From contig CM067302.1 in the NCBI GenBank assembly GCA_034231615.1, positions 11,646,820 to 11,710,819 on the forward strand: a stretch of DNA of 64,000 nucleotides. The letters are read 5' to 3'. The notes beneath the pieces are model-generated. The model ran no database searches and was not told where the DNA came from. It was given only the letters and a program-made list of their open reading frames with translations. Shown piece by piece: positions 11,436-22,139 of the stretch; within the stretch, counting starts at the first letter, position 1, and every line of letters begins with the position of its first letter. Source of the DNA: Meghimatium bilineatum (taxonomy: Eukaryota > Mollusca > Gastropoda > Stylommatophora > Philomycidae). The position numbers were made by a program, and so were the translations under genes.

Positions 11436-12090
11436 TACAATTGGATGTATTGTGGTACAATTGGATACATTGGTGGTACAGTTGGATGTATTGGTGGTAC
11501 AATTGAATGTGTTGGTGGTACAATTGAATGTATTGGTGGTACAATTGGATGTATTGGTGGTACAATTGAATGTATTGGTCGTACAATTGAATGTATTGGT
11601 GGTGCAATTGAATGTATTGGTGGTACAATTGGATGCATTGGTGTACAATTGGATGTATTGGTGGTACAATTGAATGTATTGGTGGTACAATTGAATGTAT
11701 TGGTCGTACAATTGAATGTATTGGTGGTGCAATTGAATGTATTGGTGGTACAATTGGATGCATTGGTGTACAATTGGATGTATTGGTGGTACAATTGAAT
11801 GTATTGGTGGTACAATTGAATGTATTGGTGGTAAAACTGAATGTATTGCTGGTATAATTGGACACATTAGTGGTACAATTGGATGTATTGATGATATAAT
11901 TGTATGCATTGGTGGTACAATTGGATGTAATGTTGGTATAATTGAATGCAATTGTGGTACAATTGGATGCATTGTTGGTATAATTGAATGCATTGCTGGT
12001 ACATTTTGATGTATTGGTGGTATAATTGAATGCATTGGTGGTACAATTGGATGTAGTGGTGGTATAATTGGATGTATTGGTGGTACCTAA
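11436..12090. repeat. 21-bp minisatellite (TTGGTGGTACAATTGAATG core)
   Basis: About thirty copies of a 21-bp unit, degenerating towards the right end. Because 21 is divisible by three, long frames are open on both strands (for example 11,341-11,673 on the plus strand with VVQLNVL heptads, 11,415-12,035 on the minus strand with NCTTNTF heptads). A 125-bp block at 11,612-11,736 is repeated at 11,737, where one unit lacks a base and shifts the frame. I see no independent sign of coding. Confidence 0.92.
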
Positions 12091-12097
12091 ATATTTC

Positions 12098-13050
12098 AGA
12101 ATAGTGAAAAATTATATTGAGGCAACAGAGATGTGGTTTTATAGAAGAATATTAAGAACACCATGGACATATAGAAGAATATTAAGAACACCATGGACAT
12201 ATAGAAGAATATTAAGAACACCATGGACATATAGAAGAATATTAAGAACACCATGGACATATAGAAGAATATTAAGAACACCATGGACATATAGAAGAAT
12301 ATTAAGAACACCATGGACATATAGAAGAATATTAAGAACACCATGGACATATAGAAGAATATTAAGAACACCATGGACATATAGAAGAATATTAAGAACA
12401 CCATGGACATATAGAAGAATATTAAGAACACCATGGACATATAGAAGAATATTAAGAACACCATGGACATATAGAAGAATATTAAGAACACCATGGACAT
12501 ATAGAAGAATATTAAGAACACCATGGACATATAGAAGAATATTAAGAACACCATGGACATATAGAAGAATATTAAGAACACCATGGACATATAGAAGAAT
12601 ATTAAGAACACCATGGACATATAGAAGAGCGTAATGAAGATGACTTGAAAGATATTTTATTTTTTTTTAAAGCTGCTCACCCGCATCAGAAAGAGACAGT
12701 CCACATTTTTTGGACATGTCATGAGAACAGGAAAGAGGGAAAACACCATGACAAAAGACAAGTTGAGAAGGAAGAAGGGTCAGTCAGTCAGTTCCTCTTT
12801 TGCCAAGTTTGGCACATAGGACGGGTGTCATAGTTCTCCATGCCTGCCGGTCAGTTGCTAGGAATTGGAGATCTTGCACATTTATGCCTGTTGATTTTAA
12901 TACATTCATAAATTAGAAGGGTAGGGGAAGACAAAGAGAGAAGATGCTGGACAACCTAGCATTGTGGCATGGGAGAACATCCGTATTGAAAATTATTGAC
13001 CGCACATGAAACAGAAAACCATAGAGAGACATACTAAACAATGACCATAA
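12098..13050 (+). mobile_element. R3-like retroelement relic expanded by a 30-bp repeat
   Basis: Plus-strand relic. Before the repeat it reads IEATEMWFYRRILRTPWT, the region after the reverse transcriptase catalytic core. After the repeat come, with frame changes, the QSTFFGHVMRT block (about 12,690-12,735), a roughly 120-bp unrelated interruption (about 12,780-12,905), and then GRGRQREKMLDNLALWHGR (about 12,920-12,975). It is clearly non-functional. Confidence 0.75.
12140..12619 (+). repeat. 30-bp minisatellite, 16 identical copies, derived from RT codons
   Basis: Sixteen head-to-tail copies of a 30-bp unit with no difference visible between them, then a 9-bp partial copy. In the element's own frame each unit encodes YRRILRTPWT, a conserved segment of the R3-like reverse transcriptase (compare FIRRMLHIPWI in the copy at 52.6 kb). 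The opposite strand is also open. The perfect homogeneity indicates very recent expansion, or assembly inflation or collapse. Confidence 0.95.
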
Positions 13051-13306
13051 GAAGAAATGATTGATAGCACACGTAATATATTTGAATTATTTACAGAATA
13101 TATTTGAAATATTATTATTAGATATTTATTTTGTTTGTAAAGGTGACACTTCCCTGCCTATCTTTGTTAAATGAATGATATAGTATTTTGCATTTTAGTG
13201 TATATAGTTGTCTTGCTATGACCTGATCTGTCTGCATACTGAATTTACAAACCAATATTTTGGTTTTTGTTTCATAATTTCTCTTACCTTGTATCCCTCT
13301 TTTCAG

Positions 13307-13573
13307 ATAAAAACTGCTTGGGCTGGCTACAATGACTACAATTTCTTTGACCAGAACCCGGTTGTTGGACCTCATCCTTACCTGAAAAACTTCATTTTTG
13401 TCAATGGATTGGGTGGACATGGGTTGCAACATGCTATTGGCATCGGTCGTGCAATCACAGAGTTTATTTTTGATGGAAATTATGTAACAATTGATTTGGA
13501 GAAGTTTCATTTTGACAGATTTTTTACAAGGGATCCAGTAAAAGAGGAGATGAATCTTCATTGTAGCAGATAG
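13307..13573 (+). CDS. FOXRED1: FOXRED1-like FAD-dependent oxidoreductase, terminal exon
   Basis: Last exon of a gene in the DAO-type FAD oxidoreductase family. A pyrimidine-rich tract and CAG acceptor end at 13,306; translation in phase 0 gives 88 residues and TAG. The residues AWAGYNDYNFFDQNPVVG, then GPHPYL, GLGGHGLQHAIGIGRA and TIDL align by memory with the C-terminus of vertebrate FOXRED1 ([35 protein letters not shown]). FOXRED1 is a mitochondrial protein needed for assembly of respiratory complex I; the GHGLQ segment belongs to the FAD-binding fold. The exon is intact. Preceding exons are not seen upstream in this window, while N-terminal exons lie 24-34 kb downstream on the same strand. 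Confidence 0.9.
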   Translation: MKTAWAGYNDYNFFDQNPVVGPHPYLKNFIFVNGLGGHGLQHAIGIGRAITEFIFDGNYVTIDLEKFHFDRFFTRDPVKEEMNLHCSR

Positions 13574-13965
13574 TTTTAATTGTGTATCTCCGCCAAGTTG
13601 ATTAAAAGAAAAAGTATTGTTATATTTATAACTGACTGTAAGAATGGAAGATTTATTGATGTACAGTTTTATGAGTGTCTCCGCCAAGGTTATTTTTAGA
13701 AAAAGTCTTGTTATATCCAGAACTCACTGTAAGAATGGAAGATTTATTGACTTACAGTTTTATGAGTGTCTCCGTCAAGATTTTTTCAGGCATGTCATAT
13801 TTAGAACTCACTGTAAGAATGGAAGATTTATTGACTTACAGTTCTGTGAGTGTCACCGTCAAGATTTTTTCAGGCCTGTCATATTTAGAACTCACTGTAA
13901 GAATGTAAGATTTATTGACTTACAGTTCTGTGGATGTCTCCGCCAAGGTTTTTTTAGTCTTGTCA
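13574..13965 (+). repeat. 84-91-bp tandem repeat in the FOXRED1 3' UTR
   Basis: Four to five imperfect copies beginning immediately after the FOXRED1 stop. The anchor ACTGTAAGAATGGAAGATTT recurs at about 13,635, 13,726, 13,810 and 13,894 (spacings 91, 84, 84). If the UTR extends this far, the repeats are transcribed. A small open frame at 13,644-14,102 is produced by the repeat. Confidence 0.85.
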
Positions 13966-14569
13966 CATGGAAATATACAGCTGTAAGTTGTAGTCTGAAC
14001 TTACTCTTGCCACCTAAGCACTACAAACATTTGCTACAGTATTTGGTAACCAATTTTACTTCTAGAGCAGAAGAGGCACACCTAATTTTGTCAGCTAGCT
14101 AAATTTAAAATTGCACATCAAGCTAAAACTTTTAGTTCTATGAAGTGCCAATAAAGTCACAGTTTTCACCAACTGCCAAACAAATCAGGAGACTTCCTGC
14201 CTTGGAAGTCAAATTTGTTGTTTCATTGTTGAACATCAAACGTTTGCAGTGGGCACTATCACCAGAAGTCTATTCTGTTCTGAACACTGTTTGAAAACAC
14301 ACATTTTCTCCATATGTTGACTCAGTGGTAGAGGGGTTATTTGGTTCACTTCACAGACACAACTTGGTTGAATTAGCTTGTGGTTTGAAAGCGAATCGTT
14401 CACATTGTACTAGCGATATGATTGGATGAAAGCCAACCATTCATATTGTACTGGCGATGTCATTGCATGCATTAGTTGCATCATAACATTTGATCATAGT
14501 TAAATGGCAATGGTAGGAGAAGATAAGGTGGGCAAAAGATACTGATATAATAATAACACCCATAGTCCG
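13966..14569. other. No gene recognised
   Basis: Mostly unique sequence. There is an imperfect 48-bp tandem pair at about 14,391-14,480 and a weak tRNA-like segment near 14,325-14,395 (ACTCAGTGGTAGAGG), which is too degraded to call. Confidence 0.5.
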
Positions 14570-14790
14570 TCAGGGTCGTAGGAGTGTCACATTGATAAAT
14601 TTGGTACAGAAAGATCTCCACACATCTCTATCCTCTACCATCCTGATGAGAGTTGAAACTTCACACCCTGCCCAGTCATTGATATTATCTAGCCATGTCT
14701 TCTTCTGGCCTCCTAGTCTTCTTTCAACCTCCACCATACCATGAAGAACGCCTCTTGTTAATGGACACAACATGGAAAGGGACAGTTTAC
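14560..14790 (-). mobile_element. Non-LTR retrotransposon 3' relic (family C)
   Basis: The minus-strand frame 14,570-14,773 contains GGQKKTWLDNINDW, then VEDRDVWRSF, the usual C-terminal tail of endonuclease-type reverse transcriptases. It ends in CCTGACGGACTATGG and a TTATTATTAT tail. The same ending recurs on the plus strand near 36,460-36,505 and 37,800-37,850. Confidence 0.75.
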
Positions 14791-15179
14791 AAGTTTCAAT
14801 TTCTCTTAAATTTGTGGGAGTTCACTATGAGTCACTCATTTCAGTGAGAGCAGCAATTTGGTTGTACTGGTCAGCTAACACCTGGCATAATCTGCACTGT
14901 TATTAGGTGTTGCCCATTATTTCTGCCTGCCTCATTGGACACATGTAAATAGATGAAACATGGGGAAACTGATTTTAATAATGTATAGTACCTAGACAAA
15001 ACAGGCAATCAGTAATACTCAGACTGGGTACATGGAATGCAAGAACCATATGCCTTAGACTTAACACCTCTGACATGACAAATGAACCATCTATTCATAA
15101 ACCCATAATCTGGCAGGGTCATTGCGGTACTACGTTAGATGGACCTTCTTTGTAGTATTTCTTTAGGCGTACAGTATAA

Positions 15180-15485
15180 TTGGTCATAACATTTTTCTAT
15201 CTTGCACAGCATACTTTGAGAGTTCAATAAAATCACTGAGTCTGTTGGTGATTGTGTAGCCAGCCATGTGAGATCTGCTGTCACTACCTCTATCTCCATT
15301 CTCATACTTGATGTTATAGTGTGGTATGCAGCTCACTTCTTGGCTAATTTCCTGCCATTTTGGTAGGCCATGAAACCCCATGTGTGTTTCTTGTGTTACT
15401 GAGCCATCTGTGTAAATTATATGTGGCTTCAAGTGCTGAAGTATGAGTTCTTGGATCATCCCTCTGTTCTGTTGACAGCCCATAC
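15180..15485 (-). mobile_element. RNase H relic of a retroelement
   Basis: The minus-strand frame contains IIYTDGSVT, the first catalytic motif of an RNase H domain. After a frame change the downstream part reads EIEVVTADLTWLATQ and then DSVILLNSQS, matching the second and third motifs in position (the third aspartate is not conserved). It is frameshifted and partial. Confidence 0.6.
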
Positions 15486-15589
15486 ACTATACTCTTTTGC
15501 CAGCTGAATCACAGCTGTTGTCAATAACTTTCTATCTTTGCTAAATGCCACCCATTCACAGCCTCTTCCCACTTCCTCCAGCTCACAAA

Positions 15590-15765
15590 CTCTTAGGTCT
15601 GTGATGGCCAAAGTACTGGGTTCAAATCTCACCGCAGACAATCGTATATTCATATTGTTCAGAGAGATGGCAAACTACTGAATGTATTTATATTGCATAG
15701 AAAATAAATAAAACCAAAAAATGCTGGGTTGATGCTATGTCCTGAATAGAATACACTACCACAAC
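15590..15765. repeat. SINE-like fragment with a tRNA-type B box
   Basis: GGGTTCAAATCTC resembles a pol III B box. The following GTTCAGAGAGATGGCAAACT and AAAAAATGCTG plus GTCCTGAAT segments recur at about 56,020-56,165, where GGTTCAAAATCC precedes them. Two dispersed copies with a common order support a short interspersed repeat. Confidence 0.45.
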
Positions 15766-15799
15766 AAAAATATTGATGAAGAAGCACTCTGAGAAACTA

Positions 15800-16320
15800 G
15801 ATTTTGAGTTTCTTGGTACCATCAAAGATAAACTAGACAAGAGTCTTGGTACCATCAAGGATAAACTAGACAAAGAGTCTTGGTACCATCAAGGATAAAC
15901 TAGACAAGAGTCTTTGTACCATCAAGGAGAAACTAGACAAGAGTCTTGGTACCATCAAGGAGAAACTAGACAAGAGTATTAGTACCATAAAGGAGAAACT
16001 AGACAAGAGTCTTGGTATCATCAAGGATAAACTAGACAAGAGTCTTGGTACCATCATGTATAAACTAGACAAGTCTTGGTACCATCAAGGAGAAACTAGA
16101 CAAGAGTCTTGGTACCATCAAAGTGAAAATAGACAAGTCTTGGTACCATCAAGGAGAAACTAGACAAGAGTCTTGGTACCATAAAGGATAAACTAGACAA
16201 GAGTCTTGGTACCATCAAAGTGAAAATAGACAAGTCTTGGTACCATCAATGAGGAACTAGACAAGTCTTAGTACCGTCAATGAGAAACTAGACAAGTCTT
16301 AGTACCGTCAATGAGAAACA
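15800..16320. repeat. Minisatellite of about 26-33 bp, roughly 17 copies
   Basis: Imperfect tandem copies with the core ACTAGACAAGAGTCTTGGTA followed by CCATCAAGG. Units vary in length, with shorter ones towards the right. Weak frames on the minus strand are repeat artefacts. Confidence 0.9.
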
Positions 16321-16431
16321 GTTATTACTTGAATGTTTTATGTAAAGAATAATCAAGAATGGAATTGGTTTCACCATAAGAATAACAGATGCATCAACTA
16401 CATAAACATTCACAATGCTATAGTGCATGAG

Positions 16432-16570
16432 GAAAGGAAAGTTAGTGTGTGAGGAAAGAAATGTTAGTGTGTGAGGAAAGAAATGTTAGTGTGTGAGGAA
16501 AGAAATGTTAGTGTGTGAGGAAAGAAATGTTAGTGTGTGAGGAAAGAAATGTTAATATGTGAGGATAGAA
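16432..16570. repeat. 22-bp minisatellite, about 6 copies
   Basis: Tandem copies of GTGTGAGGAAAGAAATGTTA with small variants. Confidence 0.9.
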
Positions 16571-16654
16571 AAGTTAGTGTCAAATCTAAATACATTTTGA
16601 ACCAAAAAATGCAATGTTTGTTTTCTGTTTATCAGTTTATACACTATGTAGGTC

Positions 16655-16870
16655 TTTTTTTATTCTGTTTGTTCTCAAACTCCCATGGATCTCGCTTATA
16701 ATAGCACAGTGATCCTACAAGATTTCCAACAGAATGTAGTTCACACAGCGGAAATGTGTTGTGTTGACGTTTATTTGCACCAATGGCCTGACACCTTTGG
16801 CTTTGGTAACTAATACATTCAATGTTTTTACCACATCTGCTGAACAGTGTACGTCTGTGATTATATCGAT
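16655..16870 (-). mobile_element. S1b SINE-like copy
   Basis: Diverged minus-strand copy with the family landmarks GTTTGAGAACAAACAG at the 3' side, GATCC, CTACATTCTGTTGG, and GCAAATAAACGTCAACACAA. See the S1 copies at 34.9 and 51.0 kb for the fuller form. Confidence 0.65.
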
Positions 16871-16919
16871 AGTATAATCGACCAGCCATACAAGAGAATA
16901 TTGCTGAAATGACTGATGT

Positions 16920-17300
16920 CTTTCACAACAGGGTAATCATACTATATTATGAATCTGAAACATGGACAACCTACACAAGACATGAGAGGAGACTAAACAC
17001 CTTTTAGCTAAGATGTCTCAGAAAAATCTTACATTAAATGGCACAATAAAATTACCTATATAGAACTTGTACGCCACACTCAGCTACCATCTACCATGGA
17101 AACACTTAATAAAAATAGATTGCAAGGGCTGGACCATGTCCACAGAATGCCAAACTGTCGCATTCCACAATAAGTACTATTCAGAGAAGCATCTGATGGC
17201 CTGTGGTAGTCCAATGCTGAGTTATAAAGACATATGTAAGTCCTCAATGAAAAATTTCTCCAAAATCTGGTAAACATGGCCAAAACTTGAGCTGTCTGGA
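16920..17300 (+). mobile_element. ZF-type retrotransposon relic
   Basis: The plus strand reads YESETWTTYTRHERRLNTF, then CLRKILH, and in the frame 17,067-17,273 TKIDCKGWTMSTECQTVA. These are equivalent to SETWTEYRRHVKKLNHF, CLRKVMN and RWAGHLVRMPD of the ZF element at 4.5 kb. Multiple frame breaks mark it as old and dead. Confidence 0.7.
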
Positions 17301-17659
17301 GGCACTATCTGCATGCTGGGATGATTGTTTAGGAACAATGTAATAAAAGATATGAAAGATAAAAGGGAAAGATGAAAACAAACATCTTCTATTGCTTTGA
17401 CAACATGATCGCTTAGAAAGTCTTCCATTCCTGAGAAAAAGGCTCATTGACTTGTTTTTGTTTGTTTTCTTAATGATTGTCTGCAAGATGCAAAAAGTCA
17501 TTCAGTCCATTCAAAATATTACAGAAAGTTATGTTCTATTTTTATATGGAAAATTAGCTGCTCGTGTTACAGTGATTCAATGGTAGAGCAAAAACTAATA
17601 ATACTACAATCTGCCATGTATGCTATCAGAGGCAATTAAGAAAGTGTAGGGTTTATTAT

Positions 17660-17831
17660 AGTGGAATCCCCTTATAACAACTTGGTCCAGAACATCAAAA
17701 TATGTATGTAATAACAGAAATTTACCATGTACAGTACAGACAATAAAGAATAAATATAATTGGGGATTTTTAAATGTGTTGCTATATAGGGAAATTTGTT
17801 ATAAAAGGATTCTTTATAGAGGAATTCCACT
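17660..17831. mobile_element. Short DNA-transposon derivative (MITE-like), copy 1
   Basis: Bounded by AGTGGAATCCCCTTATAACA and its rough complement ending in GAATTCCACT. A second copy at 39,462-39,630 matches along its length (TATGTAATAACAGAAATT, ATAGGGAAATTTGTTATAA). The terminal sequence resembles pogo/Tigger-type MITEs; that class assignment is tentative. Confidence 0.6.
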
Positions 17832-17964
17832 TTACCAATCCTCATGATTTTTTTCTGCAATGACTTCTGGTAGGGAATCAACCCTTTTTACCTAACAGTT
17901 TGTCTCAAAAATGCAGGATGGTCACAGCAAAGACCTCTCTAAAGTAAAAGACTTCCCAGATCCT

Positions 17965-18067
17965 AGCATTGTTCCCTATAGTTACATTTAACCAGTCATC
18001 TTGGACTTGCTCCCTATAGTTACATTTAACCAGTCATCTTGGACTGGATCCCTACAGTTACATTTAA
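17965..18067. repeat. Short tandem repeat of about 43 bp, 2-3 copies
   Basis: CCCTATAGTTACATTTAACC followed by AGTCATCTTGGACT recurs at successive positions, with the last copy partial. Confidence 0.8.
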
Positions 18068-18169
18068 ACAAAATGGTCAGGTAGCATCAATTAATAATGT
18101 ACCATATTGTGAAACATGAAACATTTATAGTTTTCACATTGTGCTAGCAAGGAAACCAAAGTAAACGCT

Positions 18170-18360
18170 GAATAAAATACAATCTTTGTTAACAGCGAAG
18201 GTACAGAAGCACAAACCAACAACATGATAAATGGGCATATAAATTTGAGGACGTGAATATTTACAAATACCTGGGATCTTGCATAGGCCTATGCAGCGAT
18301 GGAAAATGCAAAACAGACAGAGTTAGGTCCCTAAGGCTGGAGATAGGTGTAGTGGATATG
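18170..18360 (+). mobile_element. Reverse transcriptase fragment (KYLG block)
   Basis: The plus-strand frame reads FEDVNIYKYLGSCIG followed by SDGKCKTD, the motif E region of a non-LTR reverse transcriptase. Only this short piece is visible. Confidence 0.6.
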
Positions 18361-18455
18361 TCAATGTTAATGTTAGTGTGAAAAACTAACTTTGTAACTC
18401 ACTTATGTTGTCTATTGTGTTGTGTTGGTGTGAAAGCTGAACATTCACTGCAGTC

Positions 18456-18545
18456 ATGGAGAGAAGATACAGACCTTCGAATACAAATGTTACAGATGAA
18501 TTCTGCACATCTCCTATAGAGAGCATAAGACAAATGTGTCAATCA
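18456..18545 (+). mobile_element. Family D retroelement fragment
   Basis: The sequence from AATACAAATGTTACAGATGA to AGACAAATGTGT is repeated at about 61,143-61,205 beside another family D relic, so it is a dispersed repeat and not a host exon. Confidence 0.5.
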
Positions 18546-18640
18546 ATCAAGTGCCATGCCGATTGGCATAGGCGATCATGTTTCTCCACGACTCTGCCTC
18601 TCATGTTGTCAATAAGCTCGGTTGGTGAGCTTTTACCAAG
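18536..18640 (-). mobile_element. R3 3'-end fragment
   Basis: Minus-strand match to the terminal part of R3: CAAGTGCCATGCCGATTGGC followed by GGCGATCATGTTTCTCCA, closely similar to the R3 end at 52,340-52,380. Confidence 0.65.
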
Positions 18641-18892
18641 CTACAATACTAGTCCATCTAGAGACAAATGTGTATGTTAGAAATAAACTAGATTCATACA
18701 GGTCTATAAGAATCATTACTGCCAATAGTAAAGCGACAAGTATATCTACTTGTTTATAGGTCTGTTGTTAAGGGAGGTGGGTTTCAACTCCCCCCTCCCA
18801 CCCTTAGATAATCATAACTTGTTTTTTATTGCTAGGAATTTAGTCAAATGGTGGGTGAAACCCTACATTAACAATTTTTCACAAAATGGTCA

Positions 18893-20930
18893 TCTTTCTC
18901 ATCAAAAAAGTCATCAGCTTTCTCATAAAAAAAGCCATCAGTTTTCTCATCAAATAAGTCATCACCTTTCGCATCAAAAAGGGTATCACCTTTCTCATCG
19001 AAATAGTCATACCCTTTCTCATCAAAAAAGTCATCAGTTTTCTCATCAAAAAAGCCATCAGCTTTCTCATAAAAAAAGTCATCAGCTTTCTCATAAAAAA
19101 AGCCATCAGCTTTCTCATCAAATAATATCAGCTTTCTCATCAAAAAAGTCATCAGCTTTCTCATCAAATAAGTTATCAGCTTTCTCATTAAAAAAGTCAT
19201 CCGTTTTCTCATCAAAAAAGTCATCAGCTTTCTCATCAAAAAAGTCATCAGTATTTTCATCAAAAAAGTCATCAGTTTTAGCATTAAAAAAGTCATCAGT
19301 TTTCACATTTAAAAAGTCATCCGTTTTCACATCCAGAAAGTCATCAGCTTTCGCATAAAAAATTGTATCACCTTTCTATCAAAATAGTTATCACTTCTCA
19401 TCAAAAAAGTCATCAGCTTTCTCATCCAAAAAAGTCATCACCTTTCTCATTAAAAAAGTCATCAGCTTTTGCATCAAATAAGTCATCAGCTTTCTCATCC
19501 AAAAAAGTCATCAGATTTCTCTTCAAAAAAGTCATCAGCTTTCTCATCAAAAAAGTCATAAGTTTTCTCATCAAAAATCCATCAGCTTTCTCATCAAAAA
19601 AAGTCATCAGCTTTCTCATTAAAAAAAGTCATCAGATTTCTCATCAAAAAAGTCATCAGCTTTCTCATCCAAAAAAGTCATCATCTTTCTCATCAAAAAA
19701 GTCATCAGTTTTCTCATTAAAAAATCATCAGTTTTAGCATTAAAAAAAGTCATCAGTTTTCGCATACAAATAGTCAACACCTTTCGCATCAAATAAGTCA
19801 TAAGCTTTCTCATCCAAAAAAGTCATCAGCTTTATCATCAAAAAAGTCTTCAGTTTTCTCTTCAGAAAAGTCATCAGTATTCTCATCAAAAAAGTCATCA
19901 GCTTTCTTTCTCATCAAAAAAATCAGTTTTCTCATCAAAAAATTCAACAGTTTTAGCATTGAAAAGTCATCAGTTTTCACATCAAAAAAGTAATCACCTT
20001 TCTCATAAAAAAGTCATCAGTTTTTGCATCAAAAAAGTTTTCAGCTTTCTCATCAAAAAAAGTCATCACCTTTCTCATCCAAAAAGTCATCAGTTTTCGC
20101 ATACAAGAAGTTGTCTCCTTTCGCATCAAATAAGTCATCAGCTTTCTCATCAAAAAAGTCATCAGTTTTCTCATCAAATAAGTTATCAGCTTTCTCATCA
20201 AAAAAGTCATCAGTATTTTCATCAAAAAAGTCATCAGTTTTAGCATTAAAAAAGTCATCAGTTTTCACATTTAAAAAGTCATCCGTTTTCACATCCAGAA
20301 AGTCATCAGCTTTCGCATTAAAAATTGTATCACCTTTCTATCAAAATAGTTATCACTTCTCATCAAAAAAAGTCATCAGCTTTCTCATCCAAAAAAGTCA
20401 TCACCTTTCTCATTAAAAAAGTCATCAGCTTTTGCATCAAATAAGTCATCAGCTTTCTCATCCAAAAAAGTCATCAGCTTTCTCATTTAAAAAAGTCATC
20501 AGATTTCTCATCAAAAAAGTCATCAGCTTTCTCATCCAAAAAAGTCATCACCTTTCTTAGAAAAAAAATCATCAGTTTTCGCATACAAATAGTCAACACC
20601 TTTCGCATCAAATAAGTCATCAGCTTTCTCATCCAAAAAAGTCATCAGCTTTATCATCAAAAAAGTCTTCAGTTTTCTCTTCAGAAAAGTCATCAGTATT
20701 CTCATCAAAAAAGTCATCAGCTTTCTTTCTCATCAAAAAAATCAGTTTTCTCATCAAAAAATTCAACAGTTTTAGCATCGAAAAGTCATCAGTTTTCACA
20801 TCAAAAAAGTCATCACCTTTCTCATAAAAAAGTCATCAGTTTTCGCATCAAAAAAGTTTTCAGCTTTCTCATCAAAAAAAGTCATCACCTTTCTCATCAA
20901 AAAAGTCATCAGTTTTCTAATCAAAAGGAA
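18893..20930. repeat. 24-bp minisatellite array, about 2 kb
   Basis: More than eighty imperfect copies of a 24-bp unit with the core GTCATCAGCTTTCTCATC preceded by an A-run. There are two larger internal duplications: 19,235-19,500 resembles 20,210-20,480, and 19,740-20,050 resembles 20,565-20,880. Open frames on both strands (for example 18,750-19,358, HQKSHQLS repeats, and MRKLMTFL repeats on the other strand) follow from the 24-bp period and are not convincing genes. Confidence 0.95.
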
Positions 20931-21063
20931 GGAATTACATTAAAAAATGGATGAATGCCTTTTTTTCACATTATTTTATAGGTAAATCCCCTTCCTCAAT
21001 GAAAACTTGTCTGCGGCTCTGATGGTTTTTTTGGATGTGTGATGATATGATTATTCGTTATAA

Positions 21064-21240
21064 ACTAAACTACAGGGAACAGTCGAGGTTGGAAGAAGCA
21101 GACGAAGACTAAGAAAATCATGGACAGGCAGCATCAAGGTATTTTCACTCATCTGCGTTGCTGAAAGAATTCGCTGGAGAACTCTGGGTGTTGTTTCATC
21201 CAATGTGGTACTACTGTGAACCTGGCAGGGTATAGCAGTT
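21064..21240 (+). mobile_element. Family D non-LTR retrotransposon 3' relic
   Basis: The plus strand reads as the end of a reverse transcriptase protein: an R-rich stretch (RSRRRLRKSWTGSIK), then AERIRWRTLGVVSSN. The same end is found at 61,330-61,500. Broken and short. Confidence 0.6.
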
Positions 21241-21244
21241 TTAC

Positions 21245-22135
21245 CCAACCTTTTCTTTAAACCTTTCCCCACCCTCAATCTTTCAAAAATTCTGATGCCA
21301 CCCCCTACCCCCACCCCCCAGTCCTACATTTTGTATAGGTCTATTCAAAAAATGACTTATTCCATAAATGAAACCTAATTATAACTTGTTCAGGACACAA
21401 GACTTGCGTTTTAGGAAGAAAATACCTCGAAAATTATTAGAGAAGAAAAAACAGTTAAATAGGCTAAATTTTCAAAACATATAATGGACAACTAAATCTC
21501 AAGTACAAAATATTTTTTTTCAAGTGTCCCCCTAAACAAGGAAATTTCCTCCCACCCCCCCCCCTTTCCACCTTTGGGGCGTGTGCCACAACACCCGGTT
21601 ATAGGCTTATAGTATGGTGTGATAGCAGGGAGACGAACATGAGGTAAATGGGAACTATTGCTGACCTTTCGTGCGAAGACTATACCGCATCTGTAATGAA
21701 TAGGCTATTGGCAGTATTGTAATGTTAAACTTCTGTCATGTTTATGGGGAAATGTCACTTTAAAAAAAAAAAAGGAACGTGCCAACTCTGATTAAGAACC
21801 TCGAATAAATAGGTCAGACTTAGGCCTGTTCAATCAATCGTCTTAGTTTATCCTCACGGTAACCCCCCCCCCCCCAACCACAAAAACCCAACAACCGAGA
21901 AATACAGGAATACTCAAAAACGTATACACTGTAAACTAATAACGCTGTACACAGGAGACACAATCACGTGACATTTACAGTGTATGAATAAATGTCTCCT
22001 TAGTTGATGATTGGTCAATAAGGGATTACAACCTTTTGGTTAAGGTATGTTGACATCATGGACTTAGAATATCATGGCCTGTCAGAAAAACTAATGTGTA
22101 AGTGTTGAAAGAGTCAAATGCGAATCGGACCATAA
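21245..22135. other. No gene recognised; homopolymer-rich spacer
   Basis: Contains several C-runs (about 21,300-21,320, 21,551-21,570 and 21,863-21,880) and an A-run at 21,762. I see no coding or repeat structure beyond these. Confidence 0.5.
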
Positions 22136-22139
22136 TAAA

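Noticed and set aside
12096-12620. Minus-strand hydrophobic repeat frame (MSMVFLIFFY units)
   Set aside because: Antisense of the 30-bp minisatellite; period divisible by three.
18750-19358. Histidine/serine/lysine-rich repeat protein
   Set aside because: Entirely produced by the 24-bp array; other frames on both strands are equally open.
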